A stretch of DNA of 64,000 nucleotides, from assembly GCA_002015125.1 (NCBI GenBank), contig MUYB01000040.1, positions 1 to 64,000 on the forward strand, given 5' to 3'. Shown here piece by piece: positions 59,727 to 64,000 of this stretch (positions are counted from its first letter, which is position 1; the number at the start of each line of letters is the position of its first letter). A model generated the notes under the pieces. It saw only the letters and a program-made list of their open reading frames with translations. It made no database searches and had not been told where the DNA came from. Made by a program: the position numbers and the translations under genes. Source of the DNA: [Haemophilus] felis (GTDB lineage: Bacteria > Pseudomonadota > Gammaproteobacteria > Enterobacterales > Pasteurellaceae).

Positions 59727-60329
59727 ATGGCTTATACCATAGAAGAAGAACAAGAACTCAATGAGTTAAAAAACTGGTGGAAAGAAAACTATAAAAGTTT
59801 AATTGCGACCATTCTCGTTACCTTTGCTGCAGTATTTGGTTGGAATTATTGGCAAAGTTATCAAACCAATAAAATTCAACAAACTTCCGCATTATATGCG
59901 CAAGCAATTTATGCCGAGCAAGATAAAACAACTCAGGTAGAACAATTCGTAAAAGAACACAGCAAAACAGCTTATGCGGTACTTGCTTTGTTAGATAGCG
60001 CTAAACAAGCTGTAGAAAACCAGCAATTTGCTCAAGCTGAAAGTTTATTACAAAAAGCCTTAAAACAGTCCGAAGATGAAATATTAAGTGCTGTTAGCGC
60101 CTTACGTTTAGCGGCGGTGCAATTTCAGCAACAAAACTTTGAAGCAGCACTAAACACCTTAGAGCAAGTAAAAGGCGCAAGTTGGGAAGGAAAAAAATAC
60201 TTATTAACTGGTGATATTTTCTTAGCCAAAGGTGATAAGGATAATGCCAAAGGCAATTATGAGAAAGCACTACCTCTTGTAGCCGATCTTGAAAAACAAT
60301 GGTTACAGGTACGTTTAAACAACCTATAG
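59727..60329 (+). CDS. yfgM: YfgM, periplasmic ancillary SecYEG/PpiD-associated protein
   Basis: 200 aa. A short cytoplasmic start (AYTIEEEQELNELKNWWKEN), one membrane helix (about 24-42), then a periplasmic TPR-like domain. It associates with PpiD at the translocon and takes part in outer-membrane protein folding. The usual next gene, bamB, is absent here; a terminator follows. Confidence 0.92.
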   Translation: MAYTIEEEQELNELKNWWKENYKSLIATILVTFAAVFGWNYWQSYQTNKIQQTSALYAQAIYAEQDKTTQVEQFVKEHSKTAYAVLALLDSAKQAVENQQFAQAESLLQKALKQSEDEILSAVSALRLAAVQFQQQNFEAALNTLEQVKGASWEGKKYLLTGDIFLAKGDKDNAKGNYEKALPLVADLEKQWLQVRLNNL

Positions 60330-60330
60330 C

Positions 60331-60361
60331 AAAAAAGCTTGGATAATGTCCAAGCTTTTTT
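60331..60361. terminator. Bidirectional terminator after yfgM
   Basis: AAAAAAGCTTGGA / TCCAAGCTTTTTT stem around TAATG, between the converging yfgM and lipoprotein genes. Confidence 0.9.
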
Positions 60362-60362
60362 C

Positions 60363-60727
60363 TTAGCGCACCTGACAATGTGTCGTTGCAAGTTGTTTAG
60401 TGCTCGCGTAATTTTGATCAGGATAACTAAACACCACTTTGCCCATATTATTCTGCCAACGTAAGGTTTTTTTATCGTTTACATATTCATTAGAGCTTGC
60501 CATTTTATTCACATAAGTGATGTAACTGTTCTTACCGTCGCTATAGGCTAAACTGGCTACACCATTATCTCGTAATTTAACAGATTCTTTATAACCATTT
60601 TCACAATAGAATTTTGTAAGTTTGCCAGGTTGCGCTTTTGTCCCAGCTACCTCAATCCCTTCAAGGCTTAAACAAGCGGTGGTAGAGAAAATTATCGTGA
60701 GAGAAAGTAATTTTTTACAATATGCAT
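60363..60727 (-). pseudogene. MliC-like (lysozyme inhibitor) lipoprotein, frameshifted at an A6 tract
   Basis: From the ATG at 60727 (AAAGGAA ribosome-binding site) the frame stops after 11 codons. In the next frame a lipoprotein signal and mature protein are readable: KKLLSLTIIFSTTACLSLEG, then FYCENGYKESVKLRDNG and SLAYSDGKNSYITYVNK, ending THCQVR. One extra A in the run of six (minus strand, 60711-60716) would join MHIV to KKLLSLTI and give about 121 residues. The C-type cysteine pattern and DGK block suggest the MliC/PliC lysozyme-inhibitor fold. Either phase-variable, a pseudogene, or a sequencing error. Confidence 0.7.
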
Positions 60728-60863
60728 AAGAGTTCCTTTTATTGTTAGTTAAAGGCGCGGATTCTATCTGATTTTTTTCACACCACCTACTCTTTTCTCA
60801 CAATGAGAAATCCCTATTTGAAAATAAATTTTATGATAGAATGCCATTCCAATTGATTATTAA

Positions 60864-61826
60864 GTGAAATTATGGATTTATGGACACACAGCACAGCACA
60901 GCACAGCAAGTAGCATAGTAGAACAAATAAAAAAGTCAGTAATTATTTCTGGCAATGGGCTGAGCTTGGCAAAAATTGACTATAGTTTATTGCCCGATGA
61001 TTATGATGTGTTTCGCTGCAATCAATTTTATTTTGAAGATCATTACTTCCTAGGTAAGAAAGTTAAAGCGGCCTTTTTTAACGCTAGCGTTATTTTTGAA
61101 CAATATTACACCTTTAATCAGTTAAATAAACGCAAGGAATATGAATGTGAAAATTTCATCATTTCCTCCTTTCGTTCTCCGCTAATTGATCTAAACATTG
61201 TGAATAATTTCAAGTTGTTATTCCCAAATGTGATCGACGGTTATGACTATCTTTCCAAACTGGAAGCCTTTGATCAATACATACGTTTTAACGAAGTTTA
61301 TGAAGATAAACGCATCACCTCTGGTGTGTATATGTGTGCCGTTGCTATCGCCGCTGGCTACCAAGATATTTATTTAACAGGAATTGATTTTTATAGTGAA
61401 GGCAACACCAATTATGCTTTCGATCATAAAGGTGAAAATATTACCAAGCTCATGCCGAGTTTTATGGACAATGTTAGCCATTCTTCATTTCATACCCAAG
61501 ATGCGGACATACAAGCGCTAAAATTTTTACAAGACCATTATCAAGTAAATATTTATTCGCTCTCTCCGAGTAGCCCACTTTCCAACTATTTTCCCATCGC
61601 GCCTAAGCAAACTGATGTGCTTTTTCAACTTGAAAAGAAAGAAAATTACACTAAAGATATTTTGATTCCGTTACCTGATGCTTATGCAAAATTTCAGAAA
61701 ATTTTCCCTCGTTATTTTGAAACACAGAAATTACGTAGCAACCTTATTTATCGCTTGATAAAAGATCTTTTACACCTACCTAGCCATATTAAGCATTATC
61801 TTCGTGATAAAAAGAAAAAGTTTTAA
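60864..61826 (+). CDS. lic3A: Lic3/CstII-family (GT42) sialyltransferase with 5' pentanucleotide repeat
   Basis: The 320-aa open frame carries the GT42 pattern: VIISGNGLSLAKIDYSLLPD with the CMP-sialic-acid-binding loop, YDVFRCNQFYFED, RITSGVYMCAVAIAAGYQDI, LTGIDFY and the catalytic-histidine region SHSSFHTQDADIQAL. It transfers sialic acid from CMP-Neu5Ac to galactose of LPS/LOS at the inner membrane. The 5' end holds (CACAG)4 (about 60887-60906). With four units only a GTG at 60864 is in frame; ATGs at 60872 and 60880 run to stops. Five units would engage ATG 60872; three or six would engage ATG 60880. No strong ribosome-binding site precedes the GTG, so expression here is probably low or off. 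Confidence 0.85.
   Translation: MKLWIYGHTAQHSTASSIVEQIKKSVIISGNGLSLAKIDYSLLPDDYDVFRCNQFYFEDHYFLGKKVKAAFFNASVIFEQYYTFNQLNKRKEYECENFIISSFRSPLIDLNIVNNFKLLFPNVIDGYDYLSKLEAFDQYIRFNEVYEDKRITSGVYMCAVAIAAGYQDIYLTGIDFYSEGNTNYAFDHKGENITKLMPSFMDNVSHSSFHTQDADIQALKFLQDHYQVNIYSLSPSSPLSNYFPIAPKQTDVLFQLEKKENYTKDILIPLPDAYAKFQKIFPRYFETQKLRSNLIYRLIKDLLHLPSHIKHYLRDKKKKF
60887..60906 (+). repeat. Pentanucleotide tandem repeat (CACAG)4
   Basis: Four perfect CACAG units followed by CA, within the first dozen codons of the sialyltransferase. Loss or gain of a 5-nt unit shifts the frame, so this is a slipped-strand switch. Confidence 0.9.
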
Positions 61827-61849
61827 TAGCCTCAATTAAGTAAAAACAG

Positions 61850-61855
61850 TATAAT
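61850..61855 (+). promoter_or_regulatory. Candidate -10 of typA
   Basis: TATAAT 90 nt upstream of typA, followed by a GCGAG discriminator. No good -35 at 16-18 nt, so the assignment is tentative. Confidence 0.4.
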
Positions 61856-61868
61856 CGCGAGATTTTTC

Positions 61869-61910
61869 ACCGCACTTTAGCTTTAATGCTATTTTTTGCT
61901 AAAGTGCGGT
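61869..61910. repeat. Inverted pair of uptake-signal sequences (hairpin)
   Basis: ACCGCACTTTAGC (61869-61881) and its exact complement GCTAAAGTGCGGT (61898-61910) each contain the core AAGTGCGGT. Such inverted pairs often act as terminators in Pasteurellaceae; followed by TTACTTTTT. Here it lies between the sialyltransferase and typA and could end transcripts or sit in the typA leader. Confidence 0.85.
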
Positions 61911-61939
61911 TACTTTTTGTAATTTTTAAAGAGTTGGCT

Positions 61940-63790
61940 ATGACACAACAAATTGATATCAATAAATTGCGTAATATCGCAATTATCGCTCACGTTGACC
62001 ACGGTAAAACTACCCTCGTTGACAAACTCCTACAACAATCTGGCACATTAGAAGCTTCTCGCGGTGATAGCGATGAACGCGTAATGGATTCCAATGATCT
62101 GGAAAAAGAACGCGGCATTACCATTTTGGCTAAAAACACAGCTATCAATTGGAATGACTACCGCATCAACATCGTAGATACCCCGGGGCACGCCGACTTT
62201 GGTGGTGAAGTTGAACGCGTTATGTCCATGGTAGATTGTGTGCTGTTGATTGTTGATGCTTTCGACGGTCCAATGCCACAAACGCGCTTTGTTACACAAA
62301 AAGCCTTTGCCCATGGTTTAAAACCTATCGTAGTGATCAACAAAGTTGACCGCCCTGGTGCTCGCCCTGATTGGGTAGTAGATCAAGTATTCGATCTTTT
62401 CGTAAATTTGGGTGCAACAGACGAGCAGCTTGATTTCCCAATTATTTACGCATCGGCGTTAAATGGTGTAGCTGGTTTAGATCATGATGCACTAGCGGAA
62501 GATATGACACCGTTATTTGAAGCCATTGTAAAACACGTTGAACCGCCGAAAGTGGAATTGGAACAACCTTTCCAAATGCAAATCTCACAATTAGATTACA
62601 ACAGCTATGTGGGCGTTATCGGTATTGGACGTATTAAACGTGGTTCAGTGAAACCTAATCAAACCGTCAGTATTATCGACGCTAACGGCAAATCACGCAC
62701 AGGTAAGATCGGTCAAGTGTTAGGCCATCTCGGCTTACAACGCTACGAAACTGAACGCGCTTATGCAGGTGATATTATTGCCATTACAGGTTTAGGCGAC
62801 TTAAACATCTCAGACACGATTTGTGATATTAACAATGTTGAAGCACTACCGCCGCTAAGCGTAGATGAACCGACGGTAACCATGTTCTTCTGTGTGAATA
62901 CTTCGCCGTTCTGTGGCAAAGAAGGAAAATATGTTACTTCGCGCCAAATTCTTGAACGCCTCAAAAAAGAGTTAGTACATAACGTAGCCTTACGTGTTGA
63001 AGAAACCCCAGATCCTGATGCCTTCCGTGTGTCTGGTCGTGGCGAATTACACCTTTCAGTGTTAATCGAAAATATGCGCCGTGAAGGCTATGAGCTAGCT
63101 GTATCTCGCCCTCGCGTAATTTACAAAGAAGTCAATGGACATAAACAAGAGCCATTCGAGCAAGTTACCATTGATATTGAAGAACAACATCAGGGCGCGG
63201 TAATGGAAGCCTTAGGTATCCGCAAAGGTGAAGTAAAAGATATGCTTCCAGACGGTAAAGGTCGTACTCGTTTAGAATACGTTATTCCAAGCCGTGGTTT
63301 AATTGGTTTCCGTGGTGAGTTTATGACAATGACATCAGGAACAGGTTTACTTTACTCAAGCTTTAGTCATTACGATGATGTGAAAGCAGGCGAAATCGGT
63401 CAACGCAAAAACGGCGTATTAATTTCCAACGCCACAGGTAAAGCCCTTGCTTATGCTTTATTTGGTTTACAAGAGCGTGGAAAATTAATGATCGACCACG
63501 GTACGGAAGTATATGAGGGGCAAATTATCGGGATTCACAGCCGTTCTAACGACTTAACGGTGAACTGCTTGCAAGGCAAAAAATTAACTAATATGCGCGC
63601 TTCAGGTAAAGATGAAGCTGTAGTGTTAGTTCCACCCGTTCGTTTTAGTCTTGAACAAGCTATCGAATTTATCGACGACGATGAATTAGTTGAAGTAACA
63701 CCAAGCTCAATTCGTATTCGTAAAAAACTGTTAACCGAAACGGATCGTAAACGTGCAAACCGTACTACAACCAGTACTAGCACACATTAA
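61940..63790 (+). CDS. typA: Ribosome-associated GTPase TypA/BipA
   Basis: 616 aa from the ATG at 61940 (AAAGAG upstream; the frame opens 18 codons earlier without support). G1 [31 protein letters not shown] and NKVD are intact, with BipA's own C-terminal domain ([19 protein letters not shown]). It helps 50S assembly at low temperature and under stress. Confidence 0.97.
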   Translation: MTQQIDINKLRNIAIIAHVDHGKTTLVDKLLQQSGTLEASRGDSDERVMDSNDLEKERGITILAKNTAINWNDYRINIVDTPGHADFGGEVERVMSMVDCVLLIVDAFDGPMPQTRFVTQKAFAHGLKPIVVINKVDRPGARPDWVVDQVFDLFVNLGATDEQLDFPIIYASALNGVAGLDHDALAEDMTPLFEAIVKHVEPPKVELEQPFQMQISQLDYNSYVGVIGIGRIKRGSVKPNQTVSIIDANGKSRTGKIGQVLGHLGLQRYETERAYAGDIIAITGLGDLNISDTICDINNVEALPPLSVDEPTVTMFFCVNTSPFCGKEGKYVTSRQILERLKKELVHNVALRVEETPDPDAFRVSGRGELHLSVLIENMRREGYELAVSRPRVIYKEVNGHKQEPFEQVTIDIEEQHQGAVMEALGIRKGEVKDMLPDGKGRTRLEYVIPSRGLIGFRGEFMTMTSGTGLLYSSFSHYDDVKAGEIGQRKNGVLISNATGKALAYALFGLQERGKLMIDHGTEVYEGQIIGIHSRSNDLTVNCLQGKKLTNMRASGKDEAVVLVPPVRFSLEQAIEFIDDDELVEVTPSSIRIRKKLLTETDRKRANRTTTSTSTH

Positions 63791-63824
63791 TCCTCAATCT
63801 AAAGTGAAAAGCCTTTACTAAAAG

Positions 63825-64000
63825 TGATCTGCACCCCAAAAGTTGAACTAAATAACCAACTTATTAAGGTGCAGATTTTTTATGACTAAATACAATCAAT
63901 CTTTCAAACAACAGTTCATCGAGTTTTATCTTCAAAATGGTAAAAGCGTTCACTCACACTCCCGCATTTTCAGCTCAAAATGAGCATATTTAAGGGAAAT
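63825..64000 (+). mobile_element. IS3-family (IS150-like) element, left end, partial
   Basis: Begins with TGATCTGCACCCC, an IS3-type terminal repeat, 34 nt after the typA stop. A short leader and the start of orfA follow; the remainder is beyond the window. Confidence 0.7.
63882..64000 (+). pseudogene. IS3-family orfA, frameshifted and cut by window edge
   Basis: The frame from the ATG at 63882 reads MTKYNQSFKQQFIEFYLQNG like IS150-group OrfA, then leaves the family pattern and stops at about 63983. From about 63946 the RSLT..HFQL pattern typical of these helix-turn-helix proteins continues in another frame, so one base is missing after AAAAGC. OrfA is therefore broken in this copy. Confidence 0.65.

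Overview
The window is a chromosomal segment of a Gram-negative gammaproteobacterium of the family Pasteurellaceae. The assignment rests on gene content and local order: glyA-purD-purH, rpsF-priB-rpsR-rplI, lexA divergent from plsB, ldtD-mepK-ycbL, aroG-lolE-lolD-lolC, rodZ-ispG-hisS-yfgM, a secreted ATP-dependent DNA ligase, and a Lic3-type sialyltransferase. The DNA is AT-rich. Both Pasteurellaceae uptake-signal cores (AAGTGCGGT and ACAAGCGGT) occur, but only a few times each, so I cannot settle the genus. No rRNA, tRNA, CRISPR array or prophage was recognised.

Layout. 1-10.1 kb is an eroding region. An IS1595-type insertion interrupts a DUF262 gene, followed by cobB and a WYL regulator, a pair of near-identical promoters that may mark small RNAs, a nonsense-truncated T4-type pyrimidine-dimer glycosylase, and a high-affinity iron-uptake locus (FTR1 permease, P19 protein, FtsX/ABC transporter, TlpA-like lipoprotein, cytochrome c). 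In that locus the fetA and fetB homologues have collapsed into one broken chimera. The neighbouring Dyp-type peroxidase carries two lesions. 10.1-34.8 kb is mostly housekeeping: one-carbon and purine synthesis, ribosomal proteins, the SOS repressor, phospholipid synthesis, DNA polymerase III alpha, peptidoglycan 3-3 crosslink synthesis and cleavage, Prc/ProQ and the LetA/LetB lipid-transport pair. 34.8-40.5 kb is surface and accessory: a split AT3-SGNH O-acyltransferase, the secreted ligase, pheA and an autotransporter-like barrel protein with a repeated acidic N-terminus. 40.5-50 kb carries aroG, the Lol lipoprotein-sorting ABC transporter, a dehydrogenase, a TorD-like chaperone, a quinone reductase, the NfeD/QmcA pair and sstT. 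50-51.6 kb holds an orphan UmuD-like gene under two consensus LexA boxes, then dps. 51.7-63.8 kb holds lepA-lepB-rnc-era, rodZ-ispG-hisS-yfgM, a frameshifted lysozyme-inhibitor-like lipoprotein, the sialyltransferase and typA. The window ends inside an IS3-type element.

Two themes recur. First, several surface or accessory genes are switched or broken at simple repeats: a (CACAG)4 tract at the start of the sialyltransferase with start codons in all three frames, T7 in the acyltransferase, A6 in the lipoprotein, G7 in the peroxidase, a GGCT slip in the fetB remnant, and an A11 tract in the apparent promoter of the barrel protein. Some look like contingency (phase-variation) loci; the homopolymer cases could also be sequencing errors. 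Second, SOS control is readable directly: lexA has two LexA boxes, and the UmuD-like gene has two consensus boxes but lacks the catalytic lysine and a recognisable cleavage site. No function was assigned without visible motifs, and starts were moved inward where a ribosome-binding site or family length required it.
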